Assembly (NCBI RefSeq): GCF_948329825.1
Contig: NZ_CAOJCM010000007.1
Span: 124,001-188,000 of the forward strand
DNA length: 64,000 nt
From: Paenibacillus sp. JJ-100
GTDB lineage: Bacteria > Bacillota > Bacilli > Paenibacillales > Paenibacillaceae
Reading direction: 5' to 3'
Shown here: positions 26,495 through 35,040 of the stretch, in pieces
How positions within the stretch are numbered: position 1 is the stretch's first letter
Layout of the letters: each line of letters opens with the position of its first letter
Made by a program: the position numbers and the translations under genes
The notes under the pieces: generated by a model
Databases searched by the model: none
What the model was told of the DNA's origin: nothing
The model's input: the letters and a program-made list of their open reading frames with translations, nothing else

Positions 26495-27217
26495 TTGGAG
26501 CTCCTTTGCTGCAAAAGAGTACGGTTGTACCGTTTGAAGGCAAGGTTAAGAGCGGCATGCGGAACGGAGTGGACAGAAAGAACCCGTAGAAACGAAGTGC
26601 TCGCATTTACAACCGGATTTCACCCTTGAAGAGGGGGAAGTGAGGAAATCCGGGGGTAAGGGCGATCGAAGGGTTTTCTGCACACGGAGTGACCCACCAT
26701 GCCGCACCCAAGGTTTTTCATAAACCAATGTCAAAGTGAAGACATTGGAGCCTCTTTGCTGCAAACGAGTACGGTTGTACCGTTTGAAGGCAAGGTTAAG
26801 AGCGGCATGCGGAACGGAGTGGGCAGAAAGAACCCGTAGAAACGAAGTGCTCGCATTTACAACCGGATTTCACCCTTGAAGAGGGGGAATGAGGAAATCC
26901 GGGGGTAAGGGCGATCGAAGGGTTTTCTGCACACGGAGTGACCTCACCATTGCCGCACCCAAGGTTTTTCATAAACCAATGTCAAAGTGAAGACATTGGA
27001 GCCCCTTTGCCGCAAACGAGTACGGTTGTACCGTTTGAAGGCAAGGTTAAGAGCGGCATGCGGAACGGAGTGGGCAGAAAGAACCCGTAGAAACGAAGTG
27101 CTCGCATTTACAACCGGATTTCACCCTTGAAGAGGGGGAATGAGGAAATCCGGGGGTAAGGGCGATCGAAGGGGTTTCTGCACACGGAGTGACCTCTCCA
27201 TGCCGCACCCAAGGTTT
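26495..27217. repeat. Three tandem direct repeats of about 250 bp
   Basis: Near-identical units begin at 26495, 26745 and 26996 (periods 250 and 251). The third is cut short at about 27217, just before the xylB ribosome site. Each unit contains the short inverted repeat ACGGT-TGT-ACCGT and a longer stem CCGGATTTC / GAAATCCGG (26613-26621 with 26645-26653 in unit 1). Differences between units are a few substitutions and one-base indels. Those indels break any common reading frame, so the repeats are not coding; short frames in them are artefacts. They look like an intergenic repeat family. Whether copies exist elsewhere in the genome cannot be seen here. Confidence 0.9.
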
Positions 27218-27247
27218 CAATCCTGTATAAACGAAAGGAGTATACTT

Positions 27248-28741
27248 ATGAGTTATGTAATCGGCGTCGATCTCGGAACAAGCGCGGTCAAAACCGTTTT
27301 GGTTAATCGCGATGGCCAAGTGGCATTTGAAGCATCGGAGGCGTATCCGCTCTACCAGCCTAAGGCTGGATATAGTGAACAAAATCCCGAGGATTGGGTG
27401 GAGCAGACGATTGTATCGCTTCGCAAGCTGCTGGAAGTATCCGGCGTACAGCCTTCCGAGATTGAGGGAATGAGCTTCTCCGGGCAGATGCACGGGCTGG
27501 TGCTGGTGGATGCCGAGGGCAAGCCGCTGCGCAATGCCATCCTGTGGAATGATACCCGAACGACTGCACAATGCCGCCGGATCGAGAATGTACTTGACAG
27601 CAGGCTGCTCAGCATTGCTCGGAACCGTGCATTGGAAGGTTTTACACTGCCTAAGATCTTGTGGGTACAGGAAAATGAACCCGAATTGCTTGAACAGGCG
27701 GCTCTGTTTCTGTTACCCAAAGACTATGTCCGTTATCGCCTGACTGGCGACTACGCCATGGATTATTCTGATGCAGCGGGTACGTTGTTGCTGGATGTAG
27801 CAGGTAAGCAGTGGAGCACGGATATTGCGACCGCATTCAATCTGCCCATCTCCATTTGCCCGCGTCTGGTGGAATCCTTTGATGAAGTCGGCACGCTCCT
27901 GCCTGAGATTGCAGAGCAAACTGGCTTGGCGCAAGCGACCAAAGTATTTGCTGGCGGCGCGGACAATGCTTGCGGTGCAATTGGCGCAGGTATTTTGAGT
28001 GAAGGACAGACGATGTGCAGCATCGGTACGTCCGGGGTTGTCCTCTCGTACGAAGAACGAAAAGACCTTGATTTCGAAGGGAAAGTGCACTTTTTTAATC
28101 ACGGGGAGAAAGATGCCTTCTATATTATGGGGGTGACACTGGCAGCAGGATATAGCCTTTCCTGGTTCAAAGACACCTTTGCAGCAGACAAATCATTTGA
28201 TGTGCTCCTGCAAGGGATTGACCAGATTCCGGCAGGAAGCAACGGACTGTTGTTCACGCCTTATATCGTCGGGGAGCGCACACCTCACCCGGATGCTAAT
28301 ATCCGCGGAAGTTTTGTTGGCATGGATGCTGGGCATAAGCTGGAGCACTTCGGACGTGCTGTCATGGAAGGTATCACTTTCTCGCTGCGCGAGTCGATTG
28401 ATATTTTACGAAGCGCAGGCAAGACGGTAAACGAGGTAATCTCCATTGGCGGCGGAGCCAAAAACGAAGCTTGGCTACAGATGCAAGCCGATATTTTTAA
28501 TGCAACGATTGTGAAGCTGGAGAGCGAGCAAGGTCCGGCGATGGGGGCAGCGATGCTGGCGGCTTATGGCAGCGGTTGGTTCCCGTCGATGCAGGAATGT
28601 GCGGCGGCATTTATTCGTCCAGCGAAGTCATACGTACCGAACCCGGAGACAGTGGCGGTATATGATGATTTGTTTGCCCTCTATCAAGAAGTATACGGCC
28701 AGACACGCAGCTTGAATGATCGTTTGGCAGCATACCGTTAA
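27248..28741 (+). CDS. xylB: Xylulokinase
   Basis: A 497-residue FGGY-family kinase that phosphorylates D-xylulose to xylulose-5-phosphate. N-terminal ATP motif VIGVDLGTSAVKTVLVN, substrate motif MSFSGQMHGLVLVD, FGGY signatures in YIVGERTPHPDANIRGSFVG and VISIGGGAKNEAWLQMQADI. The ATG at 27248 follows AAAGGAG; the open frame upstream runs into the third repeat unit and is not part of the protein. It completes the xylose pathway with xylA, although the two genes are nearly 950 bases apart. Confidence 0.97.
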   Translation: MSYVIGVDLGTSAVKTVLVNRDGQVAFEASEAYPLYQPKAGYSEQNPEDWVEQTIVSLRKLLEVSGVQPSEIEGMSFSGQMHGLVLVDAEGKPLRNAILWNDTRTTAQCRRIENVLDSRLLSIARNRALEGFTLPKILWVQENEPELLEQAALFLLPKDYVRYRLTGDYAMDYSDAAGTLLLDVAGKQWSTDIATAFNLPISICPRLVESFDEVGTLLPEIAEQTGLAQATKVFAGGADNACGAIGAGILSEGQTMCSIGTSGVVLSYEERKDLDFEGKVHFFNHGEKDAFYIMGVTLAAGYSLSWFKDTFAADKSFDVLLQGIDQIPAGSNGLLFTPYIVGERTPHPDANIRGSFVGMDAGHKLEHFGRAVMEGITFSLRESIDILRSAGKTVNEVISIGGGAKNEAWLQMQADIFNATIVKLESEQGPAMGAAMLAAYGSGWFPSMQECAAAFIRPAKSYVPNPETVAVYDDLFALYQEVYGQTRSLNDRLAAYR

Positions 28742-28808
28742 GGAAAACGCGGTGTTGATGATCAATTTTCAACTTCTTTGCATTCATTCCTGAAGAGACA
28801 ACAGTTAA

Positions 28809-28849
28809 AATAAGAAGCATTCGCGGGAGCGAGTGCTTCTTATTTTTAT
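28809..28849 (+). terminator. Terminator after xylB
   Basis: AATAAGAAGCATTCGC and GCGAGTGCTTCTTATT form a long stem with a GGGA loop, then T residues. The rest of the 28742-29055 gap shows no gene and no promoter I would defend. Confidence 0.9.
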
Positions 28850-29055
28850 GTCTACAAACCATAGCTGAAGAACCATATTTTACGGCTTGACCAGGCGTTT
28901 GCGGAATATTCTGTGGTTCTTTTTCAGAGAATTAATACTTGAAAATAGCTGTCTCTTCCTGATGGATGCTTTACAATAGTCTTTAACGGAAAAGCGGTGA
29001 ACACCTGATGGTCCTAAGCTGCCGACTCTGAACAATTAGAAGGAAGTGAACAGAT

Positions 29056-29694
29056 ATGAACTTGACGGAGATCCTATTGGAATCAAGGCTGGTTGCTATT
29101 GTACGAGGTATAAGCCGAGAAGCGGCGGTTACGGCTGGACACGGTATGACAAACGGTGGCATTCGCCTGATGGAAGTGACACTGAATACACCGAATGCTC
29201 ATCAGATTATTGCAGATTGGCGCGAACGGCATGAAGGACAAGCCTATATTGGAGCGGGTACGGTACTTAATGTGAGCATGGCGAAGGAAGCTGTAGCTGC
29301 AGGAGCACAATTTTTAGTATCCCCGAATGTCGATCTGTCTGTCATTGAATATGCTGTAGAACACGGGATAGAGATCTGGCCTGGGGCGATGACACCGACC
29401 GAGATTGTAGCTGCATATGAAGCAGGGGCGAAGGCTGTTAAGTTATTTCCAATGGCCAGTCTGGGCATTCCATACCTGCGTGAGATCAAAGCACCTCTGG
29501 ATCATATTCCAATCTTAGCAACAGGTGGAGCGACATTAGAAAACATGGATTCCTATTACGCAGCGGGTGCAGCAGCAGTGGGCTTGGGTAGTGCACTTTT
29601 GCCAAAAGAGGCTCTGGCCACAGGAGATACTTCCAAGATTGCAGCTCAAGCAAAAGCATTTGTGGAAGCGGCCAAAAGGAAAATGGATAGATAA
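29056..29694 (+). CDS. eda: 2-keto-3-deoxy-6-phosphogluconate / 4-hydroxy-2-oxoglutarate aldolase
   Basis: A 212-residue class I aldolase that splits KDPG into pyruvate and glyceraldehyde-3-phosphate. Motifs: LVAIVRGIS at the start, the catalytic Glu in LMEVTLNTPNA, AGTVLNVSMAKEAVAAGAQF, the Schiff-base Lys in AVKLFPMASLG (about residue 130) and ILATGGATLENMDSYYAAGA. The ATG at 29056 follows GAAGGAAG. It stands alone, but it is the final enzyme needed for the kduI/kduD pathway at 4.6-7.1 kb once KDG has been phosphorylated. No KDG kinase is in the window. Confidence 0.95.
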   Translation: MNLTEILLESRLVAIVRGISREAAVTAGHGMTNGGIRLMEVTLNTPNAHQIIADWRERHEGQAYIGAGTVLNVSMAKEAVAAGAQFLVSPNVDLSVIEYAVEHGIEIWPGAMTPTEIVAAYEAGAKAVKLFPMASLGIPYLREIKAPLDHIPILATGGATLENMDSYYAAGAAAVGLGSALLPKEALATGDTSKIAAQAKAFVEAAKRKMDR

Positions 29695-29836
29695 AGCAAA
29701 ACATGAAAATCGGGTATATTATAAAATGAACCATGTGTTGAAACAATATTACAAAAAATAAAATTCATTTAACGTGCAGTTTATCATACGACTGTATGAT
29801 GAACCTATGCGAGTAGCCGGAAAGGAGAGACGCCTT

Positions 29837-30802
29837 GTGAAAGCCAGAACCATGATTGGCGGTATGTTAGCGGTGGCCGCTGTAACAGTGGGAGGGTTAT
29901 GGAAAGCGGCGGTGAAAAGTCAGACACCTAAAAAAATTCCCATTACCTTGACCCCACCTATGCCCTTTGAAGATATTACCTTTATGAGTGGAGGAGGTCA
30001 GGTGCAAGGTTGGTTCATTCCGGCGAAATCCGATGTTCCGAAACCCTGGCCCCTGATTATTATTGCTCACGGCTGGGGTTCTAATCGTTCCCGTGTGTTA
30101 AGGTATGCACGCCCGATATGGGAGGCAGGGTATGCTCTGCTGATGTACGATGTTCGTAGCCATGGTGCCAGTGATGCGGTTCGTGCAGCATCTGCCTATC
30201 TGTTTAGGGATGATCTGCTGGCTGCGTTGACGTATGTGTCCAACCGACCTGAGGTCAACCCGAATGCCATCGGTGTGTTGGGTCATTCCCTAGGTGGACT
30301 GGGGACCATTCTTGCGTTAACAGAAGGCATTCCGGTCTCAGCCGTTGTGACTGATTCCATGCCATCTCAGTTTCAGGTCATCGTCAGCTCGGAGCTGAGA
30401 CGTCGGCGTCTGCCGCTGTTCCCGCTGGCGCAGTTGATCCCTCGAATCTGGTTCTGGCGGCTGGGTGAGTCCTTGAAGACGTATCAACAGAATGATCCGG
30501 TCATGATGCTCAATGAAAGGCGAAGAGGCATGCATTTACCCCTGTTGATGGTACATTCCAAAGGAGATAATTTTATTCCTCCAAGTGAGCTGGAATATTT
30601 CATGTCCAAAGCCGATCCACCTGTAGAGCATCTTTGGGTCAACAGTGAAGGCCATAGTTGTTCTGAGGAAGACCCTTCCTTCTGGGAAACGGTTATTCCA
30701 TTCCTGAAAACACATGTTCATACCAGAATAGAGCCAACGGGTTATGATGATGAAGTGGCTAAAGTGCAGAATGTGACGGATCTACAGCATACTGCCGGTT
30801 GA
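29837..30802 (+). CDS. Membrane-anchored alpha/beta hydrolase
   Basis: A protein of about 321 residues. The N-terminus (MKARTMIGGMLAVAAVTVGG) is a likely signal anchor. The hydrolase domain has IIIAHGWGSNRSRV (oxyanion region), the nucleophile elbow GHSLGGLG (Ser), VHSKGDNFIPPSE (acid) and NSEGHSCSEED (His). The pattern resembles the dipeptidyl-peptidase-like YtaP/BD-FAE group of Bacillales hydrolases. The GTG at 29837 is 9 bases after AAAGGAG; the frame extends up to 29774 without a ribosome site. A terminator follows at 30913. The substrate is unknown. Confidence 0.85.
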   Translation: MKARTMIGGMLAVAAVTVGGLWKAAVKSQTPKKIPITLTPPMPFEDITFMSGGGQVQGWFIPAKSDVPKPWPLIIIAHGWGSNRSRVLRYARPIWEAGYALLMYDVRSHGASDAVRAASAYLFRDDLLAALTYVSNRPEVNPNAIGVLGHSLGGLGTILALTEGIPVSAVVTDSMPSQFQVIVSSELRRRRLPLFPLAQLIPRIWFWRLGESLKTYQQNDPVMMLNERRRGMHLPLLMVHSKGDNFIPPSELEYFMSKADPPVEHLWVNSEGHSCSEEDPSFWETVIPFLKTHVHTRIEPTGYDDEVAKVQNVTDLQHTAG

Positions 30803-30912
30803 CCAAGAGAAGTGAGAATTAGAACAGAACAGAGAAGAGAAGCATAGTAAAGACTAAGAATAACTATGAATCTAAACATAGAAGACCAAATCTAAAGGTA
30901 AAGATCGTGAAA

Positions 30913-30940
30913 GAACGCCTATTGAATGGGCGTTTTTTTG
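30913..30940 (+). terminator. Terminator after membrane alpha/beta hydrolase
   Basis: AACGCCTATT (30914-30923) and AATGGGCGTT form a compact stem that runs into seven T residues. Confidence 0.88.
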
Positions 30941-31096
30941 TTTCGGCGTTATGTTATACAAAAATTCACAACTGTAAATTTAACGGAAAACAGCGAATAG
31001 AAAGGAAGCTTATGGTATCATAGATTAGAATGGCAATATTCATGTAAAAGTATTCAGCATATATTCTGCATGAAATTGAAGGGAGAGGTAACCATT

Positions 31097-33493
31097 TTGA
31101 GTTGGGATTGGAACATGAATGGAAGGCTTAAAACGTTCACAGCCAAAGCCGCAGCAACAGCAATGGCAACTCTGCTGTTTACGACACATGCACCGGGTTT
31201 CATGGGGAGTGCGTCCGCTGCTCAAGCTGGAGCTGGTTCAGTGAATGAAGCAGTTTCGGGGGGAAATGAACAACTAGACGTAACAAGCAATGACGTGCCA
31301 GAGGGTGCGAAAATTTCATCCAGGCAAGCCGCTGATCATATATTTAAGCTGTTTCCGATATTAAAAAAAGCGACTATTACTTCTGCTAATTTTGATTCAC
31401 CTAACTCTTATCCAGCACCGGATTATAAGGCTTGGGATATCGGATTTCAATTTGTACAAGGCAATCACTCCATGGGATTCAGTGCTAGTGTGCACGCAGG
31501 TACAGGGGAAGTACTTGGTGTACACTTGCCATCTGAATTGGTGGAGAACCAGCTATCGGCAGACGATGTTAAATTGACTAGGGAAGAAGCTGAAAAAACA
31601 GCTTTGGAACTGCTGCATAAAGCAATTCCTGAACTCCAGGAAGATCAGTATGTGCCACTTGGAGATCAGTTTTCACTAGTTGAGCAGCCAGCACTGTTTG
31701 GTCGCAATCAATATCAATTTGCTTATCATTTAAAACATGATGGAGTCGTGTCAGATGCCGAAACTGTCTACATAAGTGTGGATGAGAGAGGTCAGGCAAC
31801 ATCGTATTCGAGATCCACCATCTCGGCGAAGTATCCTTCCTCCAAGCCGAAGGTGTCGGAGGAGAAAGCCAGACAGATGTTTGAAGATGCATTTGATGTA
31901 GAGCTGGCATATATCTCTAAGGAATACTTGTCTTCCAGACAGCGTCAGCAATACGTTCTTGGTTATTTGCCAAAAGAAGACAGTATGGGCCCGATTAATG
32001 CCAACACATTAGAACGAATGGATGTGCTGACAGGGAAAGCTGTGGATAAGAGCAATCAGCAGCTAAATAAAAAAGTGACTGGTAATGTGCCAGCTTTTAC
32101 TGCTGCCAACGGACAGCGCTTGAATGTGCAACAGGCAGTGGACCGGGTTGCAGCGAGCTTTGACATTCCTAAGGATTACAAACTTGAGCATAGTCAGTTA
32201 ACCAAAAGTTACTATGGTAATATGAACAATCAGGTATGGAGTTTGAGCTGGAGCAACCGGAATGCGAACATGTCCTATATGTTCATGCGTGATATCTCGG
32301 CTCAGGTCGATGCGGTCACCGGACAGGTCTACAGCTATAACATGATGCACCGTGTTGGACCTGAGATGGGACAGAAAGAGCCTGCCCAGAAGGAAAAGAA
32401 GCCACTTACTTCGCAACAAGCGGAGAGTCTAGCAATGAATACGATCATTGCAACTGTCCCGCATGCCAAAGAAGAGTATCAATTGGCCAGAATGACGGAA
32501 TTATCCGATGCCCGTACGTTTGTATTTCAGCGATATGTGAATGGGATTCGGGTACAGGGTGACACTGCGCAGGTGCAGGTCATGAATAACGGAACGATTA
32601 ACGAATTCTATACACAATTGGCGGCAACTTCTGAACAATTTCCTGCAGAGATCAAACCTGTAATTAGTTACGAAGAAGCCAAAGAGCTGTATTTGAAAAA
32701 ATATACGCTAATGTTGAACTACACCCGCTATGGTGGATTCGGTCTGGGTTCTAGCGAACCTCTACCAGTTGGTGTGAATTTGGCTTACGTGCCGGTAAGC
32801 GATATAAAATCCCTCTATAACATGGATGAATTGCTGGATGCCAATACAGGTCAATGGTTCTTCATGTATGGTGGGGCCCATGCGGAAGCTCAGGTCGAAC
32901 CGACAGATATAGCGGGTCACATTGCGGAATCAGCCTTGCGTAACATGATCAAACATAGTGTATTAGTGCCCGATGAGCAGGGACGTGTATTCCCGGATCA
33001 GGTCATTACCCGTGGTGATTGGTTCAATTATGTGGCAAGAGCGCTTAATCCGAACATGGACATGTACTATAACAGTAATAACAATGAGAAACTTTTTGCT
33101 GACGTGACGGTAGATAGTCCCTATTACAAAGCAGTCAAAGTTCTGATGGATCAACGCTGGCTTGGTGGAGCTGATCCTGAGAAACAGCTAAAACTTGAAG
33201 AAGAAATGACACGCGAGGAATTGGCTGTACTGCTGATGCAGATTCTACGTTATGAGAAGCTGGCTGGATTCTATATGCAGCCATCTGACTTACCTAACAT
33301 CGCAGATGCCAGTGCAATCCATAACAAGGGAGCCGTTTCCTTAAGTCTGAGGCTTGGTTTATTGCCTTCGATTGAGGGGAGATTCATGCCTGCACGCAAA
33401 GTAACCGTAGCTGAAGTATCCCAAGTACTTGAACGGCTGGCGAAGCTGCAAGGCAAAACGGACACGTTTTTGAGCGGCAGTCGTCTTTATTAA
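31097..33493 (+). CDS. Exported YcdB/YcdC-like repeat protein with C-terminal SLH-like region
   Basis: A large exported protein of about 798 residues. It has a signal peptide (hydrophobic stretch ending ASAAQAG), then two to three copies of a YcdB/YcdC-type fold with PepSY-like units: EEAEKTALELLHKAIPEL, EEKARQMFEDAFDVELAYIS, VQQAVDRVAASFDIPKDY and SQQAESLAMNTIIATVP. The last 190 residues resemble S-layer homology domains (VFPDQVITRGDWFNYVARAL, LFADVTVDSPYYKAVKVLMD, LKLEEEMTREELAVLLMQIL), suggesting attachment to the cell wall. The start is TTG 31097, 7 bases after GGGAGAGGT; ATG 31115 is an alternative. The function is unknown; PepSY-like units are often protease-inhibitor or propeptide folds. 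Confidence 0.8.
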   Translation: MSWDWNMNGRLKTFTAKAAATAMATLLFTTHAPGFMGSASAAQAGAGSVNEAVSGGNEQLDVTSNDVPEGAKISSRQAADHIFKLFPILKKATITSANFDSPNSYPAPDYKAWDIGFQFVQGNHSMGFSASVHAGTGEVLGVHLPSELVENQLSADDVKLTREEAEKTALELLHKAIPELQEDQYVPLGDQFSLVEQPALFGRNQYQFAYHLKHDGVVSDAETVYISVDERGQATSYSRSTISAKYPSSKPKVSEEKARQMFEDAFDVELAYISKEYLSSRQRQQYVLGYLPKEDSMGPINANTLERMDVLTGKAVDKSNQQLNKKVTGNVPAFTAANGQRLNVQQAVDRVAASFDIPKDYKLEHSQLTKSYYGNMNNQVWSLSWSNRNANMSYMFMRDISAQVDAVTGQVYSYNMMHRVGPEMGQKEPAQKEKKPLTSQQAESLAMNTIIATVPHAKEEYQLARMTELSDARTFVFQRYVNGIRVQGDTAQVQVMNNGTINEFYTQLAATSEQFPAEIKPVISYEEAKELYLKKYTLMLNYTRYGGFGLGSSEPLPVGVNLAYVPVSDIKSLYNMDELLDANTGQWFFMYGGAHAEAQVEPTDIAGHIAESALRNMIKHSVLVPDEQGRVFPDQVITRGDWFNYVARALNPNMDMYYNSNNNEKLFADVTVDSPYYKAVKVLMDQRWLGGADPEKQLKLEEEMTREELAVLLMQILRYEKLAGFYMQPSDLPNIADASAIHNKGAVSLSLRLGLLPSIEGRFMPARKVTVAEVSQVLERLAKLQGKTDTFLSGSRLY

Positions 33494-33591
33494 TTCTGAT
33501 CTACGGAGTAATCCTGGCGCAATTCATAACTTGCCATTGAAAGACATAGGATGAAGAGAAGCGGGAAACAAGATGACTGCAGATGCAGTCC

Positions 33592-33627
33592 AAAATCAAG
33601 GGGCCTTCCGTCGAAGGTCCCTATTTG
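33592..33627 (+). terminator. Probable terminator after YcdB-like gene
   Basis: AAGGGGCCTTC and GAAGGTCCCTATT pair around a CGTC loop; the T tract is interrupted. A second small hairpin, GACTGC-AGAT-GCAGTC, sits just before it near 33575. Confidence 0.55.
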
Positions 33628-33727
33628 GTTTGATATGCTCTCATATGAAAAATATAGAACAGGAGAGCGAGATTTTTTATGATACAATATTGCATGAGAA
33701 TGTAGCAAAGAGAGGTGGTTTCCTTTC

Positions 33728-34855
33728 ATGGCCAAGAAAGCTAAACGAGTAATTACGATATTGCTGGCAAGTTGCCTTGTAGTTGCATGGCTTCCGCGTA
33801 CAATTGATTTGGATCAATTATATGCAGCCTCGGGTACATCAGAACTATCTACTGCAACGGACCTGCACCATACTTTGTTGAATGCGATGTCACAACGAAC
33901 AGAAAAATTGATGTTTACTTACAAGGGCAATGTGAAAGGACTCAAAAAACAGCTACAGACCTCAATCGACGAAGCAATGAAAAGCGATCCCTATATTCAA
34001 TATACGGTGAAGAGTTATGCTTTTAATTATAAAGGTTCGAATACAACCGCTGAGGTCCATGTCAACCTCTCGTACCGGGAGACGAAAGCTCAGACCGATT
34101 ACGTAAATCGGAAAGTGGATCATGTGCTGAAAGAAATCATTAAACCCGGCATGACCAGCCATGAGAAGACTAAGGTTATTCATGATTGGATTGTGCTTAA
34201 TCTCTCCTATGATACTTCCTTACAAAAGTACACGGCTTATGATGGACTGGCTACAGGTAGTACCGTATGCCAAGGATACTCATTGCTAGCTTACCGAATG
34301 TTAGAGCAGGTAGGGATTGAGAATCGAATTGTGGAAGGAAAAGCAGGAGGACAGCTGCATGCCTGGAATCTGGTGAAGCTGGATGGAAAGTGGTACCACA
34401 TGGACACCACATGGGATGATCCAACGCCTGACCGCAAAGGTAAGGTAAGTCATAATTATTACTTGTTAAGTGACAAAGAGATGGCACGTGACCATGTCTG
34501 GACAGGCAAAAACAAGTATCCATCGGCAGCCGCACCTTACCGTGAAGCCCTACTTCAACTGATGAAGGCAGGAGGCAACAAGCAAGAGGTGTATCAGAAA
34601 CTATATCATGCACTAGAGTACTCATTGTATGATGAAAAGGATGCGATCAAGGAACGGGCGGTGCTCAAAACTAAAGTTCAGAATATACTGAAAGAAGGCG
34701 GTAATTCGCTCACGTTCAGATATAAAGGGACGGAGAACCGTTTGATCGAAGATTTGCAGGATCTGTACCAGCTTGGAATGAAATCGATCTCTTATTTTGT
34801 TTCCAAGCTGGAAGGTACAACAGATCTGCGTGTCAAAATTAATTGGACCATGTAA
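33728..34855 (+). CDS. Exported transglutaminase-like domain protein
   Basis: A 375-residue protein with an N-terminal signal sequence (ITILLASCLVVAWLP). The core is a transglutaminase-like cysteine-protease fold with a complete triad: Cys in GSTVCQGYSLLA, His in GGQLHAWNLVKL and Asp in WYHMDTTWDDP. In Gram-positives such secreted proteins are usually proteases or crosslinkers of surface material; the enzyme class is not set by the motif. The ATG at 33728 follows AGAGGTGG. It lies next to the YcdB-like wall protein and is probably separately transcribed. Confidence 0.88.
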   Translation: MAKKAKRVITILLASCLVVAWLPRTIDLDQLYAASGTSELSTATDLHHTLLNAMSQRTEKLMFTYKGNVKGLKKQLQTSIDEAMKSDPYIQYTVKSYAFNYKGSNTTAEVHVNLSYRETKAQTDYVNRKVDHVLKEIIKPGMTSHEKTKVIHDWIVLNLSYDTSLQKYTAYDGLATGSTVCQGYSLLAYRMLEQVGIENRIVEGKAGGQLHAWNLVKLDGKWYHMDTTWDDPTPDRKGKVSHNYYLLSDKEMARDHVWTGKNKYPSAAAPYREALLQLMKAGGNKQEVYQKLYHALEYSLYDEKDAIKERAVLKTKVQNILKEGGNSLTFRYKGTENRLIEDLQDLYQLGMKSISYFVSKLEGTTDLRVKINWTM

Positions 34856-34900
34856 GAGGAATATAATAAAAATATGTTTTTAATGTAAGGAGTGCTCTGG

Positions 34901-34924
34901 AAGAGGGTGCTCTTTTTTTATTTT
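34901..34924 (+). terminator. Terminator after transglutaminase-like gene
   Basis: The short stem AAGAG-GGTG-CTCTT passes into seven T residues, about 45 bases after the stop codon. Confidence 0.65.
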
Positions 34925-34969
34925 GAGATGTTCATTTAACGTTACCTTCTATACGGCGAACAGAAAAAC

Positions 34970-35019
34970 AAGAAAATCCCCTGTTCGATAAAGAGCTGGC
35001 TCTCTGCAAAACAGGGGAT
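34970..35019 (-). terminator. Terminator of lysine permease
   Basis: On the minus strand ATCCCCTGTT (35019-35010) pairs with AACAGGGGAT (34985-34976), then T-rich sequence. It lies just after the stop at 35041. Confidence 0.88.
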
Positions 35020-35040
35020 GAGGATCAGTATTAAGTTTTA

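Noticed and set aside
26401..26764. Short frames inside the xylA-xylB repeats
   Set aside because: They repeat the same meaningless peptide (KSGCKCEHFVSTGSFCPL) and are broken by indels between units, so the repeats are non-coding.
26495..27217. Repeats considered as a CRISPR array or IS element
   Set aside because: Units are 250 bp with no short spacers, no cas genes and no transposase; they are plain long direct repeats.
27047..27571. 174-codon minus-strand frame across repeat unit 3 and xylB
   Set aside because: It begins inside xylB in antisense and ends in the repeat; no domain or ribosome site.
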